The notes beneath the pieces were generated by a model. The model did not search any database, was not told the origin of the DNA, and saw only the letters and a program-made list of their open reading frames with translations. The position numbers and the translations under genes were made by a program. This document shows, piece by piece, positions 34,186 to 43,130 of a DNA stretch of 64,000 bases; the stretch's first letter is position 1, and every line of letters starts with the position of its first letter. The DNA is from Oceanicaulis alexandrii DSM 11625 (GTDB lineage: Bacteria; Pseudomonadota; Alphaproteobacteria; Caulobacterales; Maricaulaceae). Location: assembly GCF_000420265.1 (NCBI RefSeq), contig NZ_ATUP01000001.1:1116001-1180000 (forward strand), written 5' to 3'.

Positions 34186-34626
34186 TCAGGGCGGCTCCTG
34201 ATACGCAACGCCCGCAATCGTGCAACCCAGATCCCAGACCCGCCCCCGCCCCTTGGCCCGCACCACGCCATAGCGCTCGCCGCGCGCCTCGATCGTGCCG
34301 CCCGCCCCGTCGCTGATCGCCACATGGCCCGCGCCGTAATGATGGGGGCGACGCACCAGCACGGCGCCCGGCGTCTCAAACGCCGCTTCGACACTCAGAG
34401 CGTGGGCGGGGTTTTCGGCATGGACGATCCAGGCGCCCGAATACGGATGCCCGGCTGGTGTGAGCCCCGCTTTGATCCCATAGGCCTGATACACGCACCA
34501 GCTGACAAAGTCGGCGCAATCCCACGGCCCGGCATAGTCGGGATCTTCAAGCGCCACCACAGCGCCCAAGCGATAGGCTTCGCCAATATGTGCGCTGGCG
34601 ATATGGACAAGATCGTCTCCGGTCAT
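34186..34626 (-). CDS. NlpC/P60-type peptidase
   Basis: The 146-residue protein is a bare NlpC/P60-like domain: Cys37 in WDCADFVSW and His101 in GAGHVAISDG are the expected catalytic pair. It has no signal peptide and no targeting domain. Family members cleave peptidoglycan peptides or other amides. The absence of an export signal suggests a cytoplasmic role such as cell-wall peptide recycling. The stop is 54 nt from the thiE start on the same strand. Confidence 0.8.
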   Translation of the reverse strand: MTGDDLVHIASAHIGEAYRLGAVVALEDPDYAGPWDCADFVSWCVYQAYGIKAGLTPAGHPYSGAWIVHAENPAHALSVEAAFETPGAVLVRRPHHYGAGHVAISDGAGGTIEARGERYGVVRAKGRGRVWDLGCTIAGVAYQEPP

Positions 34627-34683
34627 CTGACACCCCTTTGATAAAACGGGTCTCAGTATCGCGGCGCCGCGACAGGGGGCGGA

Positions 34684-35433
34684 TTAGCGTTTTGGCGGCG
34701 TGTGGACGAAACCGGCGCGCACTGTAATTGGCCAGCGCACCCGGATCTCGCCCTCGCCCCAGGCATCACGCGCCTGATCGAGATAACCGTCCACCAAAGC
34801 ATCCTCGCCCGCAGCCCGCGCGCCGCGCAGCGCCGACCAGCTTTCGAGATAGGCCGCCATCTCATCAAACGTCCAGTCATGAACGATGGCGCCGCCCTTC
34901 ACGGCGATCTCGTCAAAGGGGAAGTCAAACCGTGCATAAGCGGTTTCGACATCTTCGCGCTCGGGCCGCCACCACGGATCAAGCGCATGATAAAGCTGGC
35001 CTATGGGCTTCATGGCGGGCGTATCCGCCTCGGCGTTGTTATAGGTGATCAGCGCCAGCACCGCGCCCGGCGCCGCGATCCGGCGCACCTCGGCGTAAAA
35101 CCGCGGCCGGTCAAACCAGTGCGCCGCCTGCGCCGCCGTGATCAGATTGGCGCTGCCGCTCGCGACCGGCAGGGCTTCGGCAGGGGATTTGGCGTAGCTG
35201 ACCTTGGGATGGGCGCGCGCATGGGCGAGCTGGCTGTCGCTGGGATCAAAGGCCCGCACCTCATCAAAATACTCCGCCAGCAGCACGGATAACTGTCCCG
35301 TCCCGCAGCCCACATCCACCGCAAGCTTGTGCTTGCTCACAAGACCTTCCAGCGTGAAAGCGAGCTTGGGCGGATAGATCGGGCGGCCTTGGGCGTAGCG
35401 CTCGCCGCCCTGTTCAAACGGGTTTGCTGTCAT
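34684..35433 (-). CDS. Class I SAM-dependent methyltransferase
   Basis: The 249-residue protein has motif I AVDVGCGTGQLS near 39-50, FDPSDSQLAHA after the second strand, and AAQAAHWFDRPRFYAEVRRI, a block typical of the trans-aconitate methyltransferase-like and YhhF-like group with the HWFD motif. Substrate unknown. MTANPFEQGGERYAQGRP is the family-like start at 35433; the longer frame runs into the fba terminator. Confidence 0.82.
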   Translation of the reverse strand: MTANPFEQGGERYAQGRPIYPPKLAFTLEGLVSKHKLAVDVGCGTGQLSVLLAEYFDEVRAFDPSDSQLAHARAHPKVSYAKSPAEALPVASGSANLITAAQAAHWFDRPRFYAEVRRIAAPGAVLALITYNNAEADTPAMKPIGQLYHALDPWWRPEREDVETAYARFDFPFDEIAVKGGAIVHDWTFDEMAAYLESWSALRGARAAGEDALVDGYLDQARDAWGEGEIRVRWPITVRAGFVHTPPKR

Positions 35434-35450
35434 GGGGCGAGCGTGAAACG

Positions 35451-35479
35451 AAAACGCCCCGGCCGCAAGGACCGGGGCG
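35451..35479 (-). terminator. Intrinsic terminator of the glycolytic gene cluster
   Basis: CGCCCCGG (35455-35462) and CCGGGGCG (35472-35479) pair around a 9-nt loop. AAAA at 35451-35454 gives a U tract on the minus strand, 26 nt past the fba stop. Confidence 0.75.
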
Positions 35480-35504
35480 CAAGACATCACGTCTGGCGAA
35501 GCGC

Positions 35505-36524
35505 TTAGCCTTCGCTTTCCAGACCTTCATTCCATTCGCCCAGCGCGGCGAGGCCGTTCATGCGGGCGCGGTGGTTGAAGGCTTTCTGACCGGCGTCCAC
35601 ATCAGAGCCGTTCCACGCTTTCAGCGGGGCGGCCTGCAGCGCGCGACCATAGGAGAAGGTCAGCGGCCAGGGCATGTCGAAGCCTTCATTGAGCAGGTTG
35701 AGGTGCGCGGTGGCGTCCAGATCGGACTGACCGCCCGACAGGAAGGCGATGCCCGGAACCGCCGCCGGAACCGTATTCAACAGGCATTGGGCCGTCATCT
35801 CGGCCACTTCCTCGCGGCTGGCCTGATCCGCGCACTTCTTGCCGGCGATGACCATGTTGGGTTTCAGGATCGTCCCTTCCAGGATCACGCCCTGATCAAA
35901 CAGCTCGGCGTAGAGGCGCTTGAGCGTGAACTCGGTCACCTCATAACAGCGCTCGATGGAATGATCGCCATCCATCAGAACCTCAGGCTCGACGATGGGG
36001 ACAATATTGGCTTCCTGGCACAGGGCGGCGTAGCGGGCCAGCGCGTGCACGTTCACATCCACGGCGTATTGAGAAGGGATGTCCTCGCCATTGATGTCGA
36101 TGACAGCGCGCCATTTGGCGAAGCGCGCGCCCAGATCATGATACTCGGCCAGACGCTCGCGCAGACCATCAAGGCCTTCGGTGATGGTCTCGCCTTCGGC
36201 GCCGGCCAGCGCCTTGGCCCCGGCGTCGACCTTGATGCCCGGAATCGCGCCCGCATCTTCGATCAGCTTCACCAGCGGCGTGCCGTCGGCGGCTTTCTGG
36301 CGCAGGGTTTCGTCAAACAGGATGACGCCCGAGACATGGTCGGTCATGGCGGGGGTCGTGCGGAACAGCATCTCGCGCCAGTCACGGCGATTGTCTTCAG
36401 TGTTTTCAAGACCGATGCCGTCAAAGCGCTTGCCGATGGTGCGCGTGGATTCGTCGGCGGCCAGAAGGCCCTTGCCCGGCGCTGTCATGCGGATCGCGAT
36501 TTCGTTGAGCTGATCGATGTCCAT
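35505..36524 (-). CDS. Class I fructose-bisphosphate aldolase
   Basis: The 339-residue enzyme is the eukaryote-like class I type: KGLLAADEST near 18-27, FAKWRAV at 136-142, VEPE at 178-181 and EGTILKPNM with Schiff-base Lys221. It cleaves fructose 1,6-bisphosphate without metal. It lies downstream of pgk (83 bp) and gap on the same strand, and ends at a terminator. Class I aldolase is used in several alphaproteobacteria instead of the class II enzyme. Confidence 0.93.
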   Translation of the reverse strand: MDIDQLNEIAIRMTAPGKGLLAADESTRTIGKRFDGIGLENTEDNRRDWREMLFRTTPAMTDHVSGVILFDETLRQKAADGTPLVKLIEDAGAIPGIKVDAGAKALAGAEGETITEGLDGLRERLAEYHDLGARFAKWRAVIDINGEDIPSQYAVDVNVHALARYAALCQEANIVPIVEPEVLMDGDHSIERCYEVTEFTLKRLYAELFDQGVILEGTILKPNMVIAGKKCADQASREEVAEMTAQCLLNTVPAAVPGIAFLSGGQSDLDATAHLNLLNEGFDMPWPLTFSYGRALQAAPLKAWNGSDVDAGQKAFNHRARMNGLAALGEWNEGLESEG

Positions 36525-36607
36525 GACCGTCGTCCCCCTTAGAAGAAAGTGTGGCGAAGCTCGCCGGATTGAGTGTGTTTCGCCCCGAGCGAGCGAAGGG
36601 TCAAGCC

Positions 36608-37795
36608 TTAGTCCCGAAGCGCTTCCACGCCCGGCAGAGCCTTGCCCTCAAGCCATTCCAGAAACGCTCCCCCTGCCGTCGAGACAAAGGTGAAGTCATC
36701 TGAGACTCCCGCCTGGTTGAGCGCGGCGACCGTATCGCCTCCGCCCGCCACGGCCGTCAGCCCATGATCCTTGCAGCGCGAGGCGGCGTAGCGGGCCGCT
36801 TCCACGGTGGCGGTGTCGAAGGGCGGCGTTTCAAACGCGCCCAGCGGCCCGTTCCACACCAGAGTGCGCGAAGCGGCGATGGCGTCAGCGAGCTGATCGA
36901 CCGTTTCAGGTCCGCAATCGAGGATCATCTCGGTCGCGGCTACATCCTCCACCGAAGCCACACGGCGGTCGGCATGGGGTTTGAACTCCTTGGCCACCAC
37001 CACGTCGGTGGGCAGCAGCAAGGCGCACTGCGCCTGGCCGGCGGCTTCGTCGATGGCCTTGGCGGTGTCGATCAGATCGACCTCATACAGGCTTGCGCCC
37101 ACATCATGACCGCGCGCGGCCAGGAAGGTGTTCGCCATGGCGCCGCCCACAAACAGGCGGTCCACCTTTTTGACGAGGTTTTTGAGAAGCGCGATCTTGG
37201 TTGAGACCTTGGCCCCGCCCACCACCGCAAGCACCGGGCGGTTGGGATTGTCGAGCGCCGCGGTCACATGATCGATTTCACGCTGAAGCGCCAGACCGGC
37301 ATAGGCCGGCAACAGCCGGGCCACGCCTTCGGTGGACGCATGCGCCCTGTGCGCGGCGGAGAAGGCGTCGTTCACATACACGTCCGCCAGTTCCGCCAGC
37401 TGGGCGGAGAATTCCGGGTCGTTGCTCTCTTCGCCCTCATGAAAGCGCGTGTTCTCCAGCAAGAGCACGTCGCCCGCCTTCATGAAGGAGATCGCGCCTT
37501 TCGGATCTTCGCCCACACAATCAGAGACGAACTTCACCGGATGGCCGATCAGATCGGACAGCGGCGTGGCCACGGGCGCCAGGCTCATCTGAGGGTCGCG
37601 CTTTCCCTTGGGGCGGCCGAAATGCGCCATCAGGATCACTTTCGCGCCCGCCTCGCGCAGGAAGGCGATGGTCGGCAGCGCCGCGCGCAGGCGGGTGTCG
37701 TCGCTGACGCTCCCGCCTTGCATGGGCACGTTGAAGTCCACACGGACCAGAACACGTTTACCGGCGATGTCGGCGTCTTCGATGCGGCGGATCAT
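36608..37795 (-). CDS. pgk: Phosphoglycerate kinase
   Basis: The 395-residue enzyme begins MIRRIEDADIAGKRVLVRVDFNVP and has the N-domain motifs AHFGRPKG and LLENTRFHEGEE, the hinge VNDAFSAAHRAHAST, and the C-domain nucleotide site GPLGAFETPPFD and GGGDTVAALNQAG. It makes ATP from 1,3-bisphosphoglycerate. It starts 27 nt after the gap stop. Confidence 0.97.
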   Translation of the reverse strand: MIRRIEDADIAGKRVLVRVDFNVPMQGGSVSDDTRLRAALPTIAFLREAGAKVILMAHFGRPKGKRDPQMSLAPVATPLSDLIGHPVKFVSDCVGEDPKGAISFMKAGDVLLLENTRFHEGEESNDPEFSAQLAELADVYVNDAFSAAHRAHASTEGVARLLPAYAGLALQREIDHVTAALDNPNRPVLAVVGGAKVSTKIALLKNLVKKVDRLFVGGAMANTFLAARGHDVGASLYEVDLIDTAKAIDEAAGQAQCALLLPTDVVVAKEFKPHADRRVASVEDVAATEMILDCGPETVDQLADAIAASRTLVWNGPLGAFETPPFDTATVEAARYAASRCKDHGLTAVAGGGDTVAALNQAGVSDDFTFVSTAGGAFLEWLEGKALPGVEALRD

Positions 37796-37822
37796 TGGAG
37801 CGTCCCTTCAGGGTCCGTCAGC

Positions 37823-38833
37823 TTAGAGAAAGCGGCCCATGGCCTTGGCGGTGTCGAGCATACGGCACGCAAAGCCCCACTCATTGTCATACCAGGTCAT
37901 GACGCGGACCAGGCGTTCGTCGATCACATTGATCTTGTCGAGCGCCACCACCGACGAGCGGCTGTCATGGTTATAGTCGATGGAGACGAGCGGCGCCGTG
38001 TCATAGCCCAGAACGCCCTTCATCGGACCGTCCGCCGCCGCCTTGATCGCCGTCGACAGCTCTTCGACCGAGGTCGGCTTGCCCGGCGTGAACACCAGGT
38101 CGATCAGCGACACGTTCGGGGTCGGCACGCGGACAGCCGAGCCGTCGAGCTTGCCCGCCAGCTCGGGAAGCACCAGGCCGACCGCCTTGGCGGCGCCGGT
38201 GGAGGTGGGGATCATGGACATCGCCGCGGCGCGCGCACGGTGCAGATCCTTGTGGTTCCGGTCGAGCGTCGGCTGGTCGCCGGTATAGGCGTGGATGGTG
38301 GTCATATGGCCGCGCTCGATGCCGACAGCGTCATTAAGCACCTTGGCCACCGGCGCCAGGCCGTTGGTGGTGCACGAGGCGTTGGAGACCACGATGTCGT
38401 CAGCCGTCAGCTGATCATGGTTCACGCCATAAACAATCGTCTTGTCGGCGTTCTTGGCCGGAGCCGAGCACAGAACGCGTTTGGCGCCCGCCTCGATATG
38501 AGCCATCGCCTTGGCCTTGTCATTGAAGGCGCCGGTGCATTCCAGCACGAGATCAATGCCCATCTCGGCCCAGGGAAGCTTGGACGGATCACGCTCATTG
38601 ACCTTGGTGATCTTGCCGAAGCCCAGATCCATCCAGTCTTCGCCGGTGGTCAGATCGCCGCGATAGCGGCCATGCACGCTGTCAAACGCGAACAGATGGG
38701 CGATGGCTTCAGCGGTGCCGGAATTATTGATCGCCACAACCTCGAACTCGTCCGTCCGCTCGTGCTCCATGAGGGCACGCAGAGCCAGACGGCCGATCCG
38801 GCCAAACCCGTTGATCGCCACACGCAGCGCCAT
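37823..38833 (-). CDS. gap: Glyceraldehyde-3-phosphate dehydrogenase, type I
   Basis: The 336-residue enzyme starts MALRVAINGFGRIGR, with catalytic Cys154 in SNASCTTN and the NAD site at the N terminus. Asn36-Asn37 (AINN) at the end of the second strand, in place of the NAD-specific Asp, suggests possible use of NADP, as in Calvin-type or gluconeogenic forms; this is inference. The ATG at 38833 follows AAAGGAGCGG; the longer frame is rejected. It leads the gap-pgk-fba cluster. Confidence 0.96.
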   Translation of the reverse strand: MALRVAINGFGRIGRLALRALMEHERTDEFEVVAINNSGTAEAIAHLFAFDSVHGRYRGDLTTGEDWMDLGFGKITKVNERDPSKLPWAEMGIDLVLECTGAFNDKAKAMAHIEAGAKRVLCSAPAKNADKTIVYGVNHDQLTADDIVVSNASCTTNGLAPVAKVLNDAVGIERGHMTTIHAYTGDQPTLDRNHKDLHRARAAAMSMIPTSTGAAKAVGLVLPELAGKLDGSAVRVPTPNVSLIDLVFTPGKPTSVEELSTAIKAAADGPMKGVLGYDTAPLVSIDYNHDSRSSVVALDKINVIDERLVRVMTWYDNEWGFACRMLDTAKAMGRFL

Positions 38834-39040
38834 GATCCGCTCCTTTAACCAGTTTGAGCCGCGCGCAGCCAAGCGCTTGCGGCCTTGAGACATATCGCGC
38901 GCGGTTTAGACGGTTCCCGACTGTCCGTCCATACGCGAGGCGCCGGGACCGCGTCCCGCCCTTGCATCCGAGCCCATGAACTGCAAGAAACCTCGTCAAA
39001 ATTCTGACAGGGTCAGGACAGTCTTTTTTTGGGGATTGAG

Positions 39041-40231
39041 ATGAAAGTACTCGTGCTCGGCGGTGATGGTTTCTGCGGCTGGCCGTCTGCGCTGCATCTG
39101 TCTGCGCGTGGCCATGACGTTGTAATCGTGGACAATCTGTCTCGCCGGAAGATCGATATCGAGCTGGAAGTCGACTCTCTGACGCCGATCCGCCCCATGG
39201 GCGAACGTCTGGCGGCCTGGAAGGACGTGTCCGGCAAGGAGATTCGCTTCAAGGATCTCACCATCGGCAAGGACTATCAGGAACTGGTCGACCTGATCCT
39301 TGAAGAAAAACCTGACAGCATCATTCACTTCGCCGAACAGCGCGCTGCGCCGTATTCGATGAAGTCCGCGCGCCACAAGCGCTACACCGTCGACAACAAC
39401 CTGAACGCCACCAATGACGTGCTGGCCGCAATCGTGGACACCGGGCTGGACATCCACCTTGTTCACCTGGGCACCATGGGCGTTTACGGCTACGGCACGG
39501 CGGGCATGAAAATCCCCGAAGGCTATCTGAAGGTCAAAGTGGAGACCCGCGAAGGCCTGAAGGATCAGGAGATCCTGTATCCGGCCAATCCGGGCTCGAT
39601 CTACCACATGACCAAGACCCAGGATCAGCTGTTCTTCCACTTCTATAACAAGAACGACAAGGTGAAGATCACCGACCTTCACCAGGGCATTGTCTGGGGC
39701 ACCCAGACTGAAGAAACCAAAAAAGACGAGCGCCTGATCAACCGTTTCGATTATGACGGCGATTACGGCACCGTTCTGAACCGCTTCCTGATGCAGGCCG
39801 CCATCGATTTCCCGATGACCGTGCACGGCACTGGCGGTCAGACCCGCGCCTTCATCCACATTCAGGACACGGTGCGCTGCATCCAGCTGGCGGTCGAGAA
39901 CCCGCCCGAACATGGCGAGCGCACGCGCATCATGAACCAGATGACCGAGACCCACCGGGTTCGCGAACTGGCGGAAATGATCGCCAACATGACGAAGACC
40001 GAGGTCGCCTATCTGCCTAATCCGCGCAATGAAGCTGACGAGAACGAGCTTCACGTGGAGAACGACACCTTCCTGTCCATGGGTTTGAAGCCGATCACCC
40101 TGGCCGAAGGCCTGATGGAGGAAGTCACCGAGATCGCGAAGAAATATTCCGATCGCTGTGACCGTTCCAAAGTCAAATCCGTCTCTTACTGGAACAAGGA
40201 TCGTGAAGCCGCCCAGTCTGAGAAAGGCTGA
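39041..40231 (+). CDS. UDP-sulfoquinovose synthase-like NAD-dependent epimerase/dehydratase
   Basis: The 396-residue extended SDR starts MKVLVLGGDGFCGWPSALHLS, with the GGDGFCGWP cofactor loop characteristic of SQD1/SqdB. The block DNLSRRKIDIELEVDSLTPI, HFAEQRAAPYSM, GTMGVYG (Thr145) and YHMTK (Tyr188, Lys192) also follow that family. SQD1 adds sulfite to UDP-glucose to form UDP-sulfoquinovose, the head group donor of sulfolipid. GGGGA lies upstream of the ATG. No sulfolipid glycosyltransferase gene is adjacent. The next gene, cysH, makes sulfite. A related epimerase with another product is possible. Confidence 0.83.
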   Translation: MKVLVLGGDGFCGWPSALHLSARGHDVVIVDNLSRRKIDIELEVDSLTPIRPMGERLAAWKDVSGKEIRFKDLTIGKDYQELVDLILEEKPDSIIHFAEQRAAPYSMKSARHKRYTVDNNLNATNDVLAAIVDTGLDIHLVHLGTMGVYGYGTAGMKIPEGYLKVKVETREGLKDQEILYPANPGSIYHMTKTQDQLFFHFYNKNDKVKITDLHQGIVWGTQTEETKKDERLINRFDYDGDYGTVLNRFLMQAAIDFPMTVHGTGGQTRAFIHIQDTVRCIQLAVENPPEHGERTRIMNQMTETHRVRELAEMIANMTKTEVAYLPNPRNEADENELHVENDTFLSMGLKPITLAEGLMEEVTEIAKKYSDRCDRSKVKSVSYWNKDREAAQSEKG

Positions 40232-40257
40232 GCGCTCTGATCCGAGCCAGACGACCC

Positions 40258-40287
40258 AAGGCCGGAGCATTGTCTCCGGCCTTTTTT
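40258..40287 (+). terminator. Intrinsic terminator
   Basis: AAGGCCGGAG (40258-40267) pairs with CTCCGGCCTT (40274-40283) around a 6-nt loop and is followed by a T run. It ends the sulfoquinovose-synthase-like gene. Confidence 0.92.
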
Positions 40288-40363
40288 CTCCCCTTCGCGC
40301 ACCCCGCCCCTTGAAGCGGACGCTCTGACCGCTCACCCTGCCAAGGGCGATCACAGGTGGCCC

Positions 40364-41110
40364 ATGTCGGCGTTGAAATCAGAATACAGGCTGGCGCTGG
40401 AAGCTGGCGCACAGGCGCTCGACGCGGCGCTGGACGGGCTCGACGCCGCGGGCGCGGTGCGCCGGGTGCTGGCCGGCATTTATCCCGGCGAATCCTGTGT
40501 GGTGTCGTCTTTCGGGGCGGAAAGCGCGGTGATCCTGCACCTGGTCGCCCAGGCCAAACCCGATACGCCGGTTCTGTTCATGGATACCGGCCAGCTGTTT
40601 GACGAGACGCTCGCCTATCGCAACGCTCTCTCAGAGCGGCTAGGCCTGAGCGATGTTCGGACCCTGTCGCCCAACCAGGACCACCTCAAGGCCGATGATC
40701 CCGACGGCACGCTGCACAAGACCAATCCTGATCTGTGCTGTCATATCCGCAAGACCTTGCCGCTGATCAGCGCGCTGCGGCCCTATAAAGTCTGGATTTC
40801 AGGGCGCAAACGCCATCATGGCGGAGACCGCGCCGCCCTGCCGCGGGTCGAGATTCAGGACGGCAAGCTCAAGCTCAACCCGCTCTTTGACTGGTCACGC
40901 GATCAGATCAACGCGTATTTCGAAGCCCATGACCTGCCGCCTCACCCCATGGTGGCGGACGGCTATCCCTCAATCGGCTGCCTGCCCTGCACCACGCAAG
41001 TCTCAGACCCTGCGGAAGATCCACGCGCAGGACGCTGGGCGGGTCAGGACAAGACCGAATGCGGCATCCATATCAGCGAAGACGGTGTGATCACCCGCAC
41101 CGGCGGCTAG
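40364..41110 (+). CDS. cysH: Assimilatory adenylylsulfate/phosphoadenylylsulfate reductase
   Basis: The 248-residue enzyme has SSFGAESAV (PP-loop, 48-56), the iron-sulfur ligands Cys125-Cys126 and Cys206/Cys209, and the catalytic Cys233 in TECGIH. The four extra Cys bind a 4Fe-4S cluster, marking the APS-type reductase rather than the cluster-free PAPS enzyme of E. coli. It reduces activated sulfate to sulfite with thioredoxin. The start is ATG at 40364. It stands just after the sulfoquinovose-synthase-like gene but behind its terminator. Confidence 0.93.
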   Translation: MSALKSEYRLALEAGAQALDAALDGLDAAGAVRRVLAGIYPGESCVVSSFGAESAVILHLVAQAKPDTPVLFMDTGQLFDETLAYRNALSERLGLSDVRTLSPNQDHLKADDPDGTLHKTNPDLCCHIRKTLPLISALRPYKVWISGRKRHHGGDRAALPRVEIQDGKLKLNPLFDWSRDQINAYFEAHDLPPHPMVADGYPSIGCLPCTTQVSDPAEDPRAGRWAGQDKTECGIHISEDGVITRTGG

Positions 41111-41116
41111 GCGCGT

Positions 41117-42265
41117 CTAAGCGGAGAGGCGCTGTTCGAGCTTTCTCAGGAAGGCCATGCAGGCCTCAAGTTCGCTGATCGCGACGAATTCATCGGCCTG
41201 GTGGGCCTGCTCGATCGAGCCTGGCCCGCAAATCACGGTGGAGAAACCCGCTTCCTGAAACTGGCCGCCTTCAGTGCCGTAGGCGACGACACGCGGGCTG
41301 TTATCGCCTGTCAGGGCGCGAGCGAGGGTTTCCGCCTCTCCCATCTCTTCCGGCCGCAGAGGCGGCACGTCGGAGAGAATCTCGATGGTGATCTTCGCGT
41401 CCGGCGCGGTCTTGCGCATCTCCGCTTCCAGCGCGCGCGCCCGTTCCGCCAGACGCCGGCCCAGCCCCGGCCCGTCATCCCAGGGCGCCGGGCGCATCAG
41501 GGATTCAAACCAGGCGTGACGCGCCAGAATATTGATCGCCGTGCCGCCGCCCATCTGACCGATGGTCATCGTGCCATAGGGCGGGTTGAACGGGCTGTCC
41601 GCCGGGGCCTTGGCCTTGAGGGCATCGGCTTCCTCGACGATCCAGTTCATCAGGCGCACGGCGTTGGTCGCGGCGCAGGCGCCATCCTCCACAAGACTGG
41701 AATGCGCCTCCTTGCCGAATACCTCGACCCGCACCGAGAACAGGCCCTTATGGCCCGTCACCACCGCCATCTCGGTGGGCTCGCCCACGATCACGCAAGA
41801 CGGTCGGGGCGTATGGCCCGCCATCTGGGCGATCATGTCCGGCGCCCCCAGGCATCCGACTTCTTCGTCATAGGAAAACGCGAAATGCACGGGCCGCTTG
41901 AGACCGGCCTTGGCGAAGCTCGGCGCCTGAGCCAGAGCGCAGGCGATAAACCCCTTCATGTCGCACGATCCGCGCGCATAGAGCTTGCCGTCGCGTTCGG
42001 TCAGCGTGAACGGATCAGAACTCCAGTCCTGACCATCCACCGGCACCACATCGGTATGGCCGGACAGCACGACGCCGCCATCCACATCCGGCCCCAGGAC
42101 CGCATGCAGATTGGCTTTCTTGCCGTCCGGACTGGCGATGCGATGGCACACCGCGCCCAGACCGGCCAGATACGCTTCCACCCGGTCAATCAGAGCCAGG
42201 TTGGAATTGCGAGACGTGGTGTCAAAGGACACCAGCTCGGCCAGCCAGTCGGTCGCGGTGCGCAT
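41117..42265 (-). CDS. argE: Acetylornithine deacetylase (M20 metallopeptidase family)
   Basis: The 382-residue protein has the M20 metal site pattern: SGHTDVVPVDGQDW near 70-83, RGSCDMKGF, the general base Glu in YDEEVGCLG, and GEPTEM. It most resembles ArgE, which removes acetate from N-acetylornithine in arginine synthesis. Related M20 deacylases cannot be fully excluded. Start ATG at 42265 is 5 nt after the FKBP gene stop, so it is cotranscribed with that gene. Confidence 0.88.
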   Translation of the reverse strand: MRTATDWLAELVSFDTTSRNSNLALIDRVEAYLAGLGAVCHRIASPDGKKANLHAVLGPDVDGGVVLSGHTDVVPVDGQDWSSDPFTLTERDGKLYARGSCDMKGFIACALAQAPSFAKAGLKRPVHFAFSYDEEVGCLGAPDMIAQMAGHTPRPSCVIVGEPTEMAVVTGHKGLFSVRVEVFGKEAHSSLVEDGACAATNAVRLMNWIVEEADALKAKAPADSPFNPPYGTMTIGQMGGGTAINILARHAWFESLMRPAPWDDGPGLGRRLAERARALEAEMRKTAPDAKITIEILSDVPPLRPEEMGEAETLARALTGDNSPRVVAYGTEGGQFQEAGFSTVICGPGSIEQAHQADEFVAISELEACMAFLRKLEQRLSA

Positions 42266-42270
42266 CGGCT

Positions 42271-42963
42271 TTACTGCTCGTCGATCGGACGGTTGGGCAG
42301 GCTGATCAGCTCCATGCGGAAGATCAGCGTGGCGTTCGGGCCGATCGGACCGCCAGGCGTGCCGGTGGGACCATAGGCGAGATTTGAAGGAATGAAGAGG
42401 GTCCACTCCTCGCCCACATGCATCAGCGGCAGCGCTTCCACCCAGCCTGCGATCAGACGGTTGGAGGGGAAGGTGGCGGACTGGCCGCGTGCATAGGAGC
42501 TGTCAAACACCGTGCCGTCGATCAGCGTGCCTTCGTAATCGACTTCCACCATTTCGCCGCGCGGATCGGGCGAAACGCCGTCCCGGGCGCGATTGATGCG
42601 GAACTGCAAGCCCGACGGCAGGGTGAACACGCACGGATTGACGGCGTTCTGCTCCAGGAAGGCGGCGCCCACCTCAGCATTGTAATCAGCCAGCGCCTGA
42701 TCCTCGCCCTGTTCGGGCACGTTGAATTCAGGATCGTCACCTTCGACGCGGCACTGACGCGCTTCGGCGACGATGGTCTCTTCTTCAGACATCGCGGCCG
42801 AGCCAGCCATGGCTTCAAGGATGTCGTTGACCTGGGCTTCGCTCTCGCTCAGCGCCTCTTCACCACCCGCATCAGCGGCGGGTTCTTCGGCGGACGGCGC
42901 GCCACAGGCGGCGAGGCCCAGGCTGACAAGCGCAGCGGTGGTCAAAAGCGCAATACGGTTCAT
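42271..42963 (-). CDS. FKBP-type peptidyl-prolyl isomerase lipoprotein
   Basis: The 230-residue protein has a lipoprotein signal ending LAAC (Cys20), an acidic linker (about 21-70), and a C-terminal FKBP domain with VDYEGTLIDGTVFDSS and FIPSNLAYGPTG. An intermediate segment has two Cys (about 70 and 110). It should be membrane-anchored in the periplasm and help fold envelope proteins. The following argE gene is 5 nt away. Confidence 0.9.
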   Translation of the reverse strand: MNRIALLTTAALVSLGLAACGAPSAEEPAADAGGEEALSESEAQVNDILEAMAGSAAMSEEETIVAEARQCRVEGDDPEFNVPEQGEDQALADYNAEVGAAFLEQNAVNPCVFTLPSGLQFRINRARDGVSPDPRGEMVEVDYEGTLIDGTVFDSSYARGQSATFPSNRLIAGWVEALPLMHVGEEWTLFIPSNLAYGPTGTPGGPIGPNATLIFRMELISLPNRPIDEQ

Positions 42964-43130
42964 GGTGAACTCCCCTAAGTCCTCACGCGCCGACGGGCGC
43001 GGAGTGTCAGGCCTGAGCCTGAACGCGAAACGGCGCGAGCTTATCAGGCCCGCGCCGCGCGTCGAGTGGGTGTGTGAAGCGCTCAGTTGAGCTCTAGCAC
43101 ATCGGTGAAGGCCTGAAGCGAGCCATCCGT

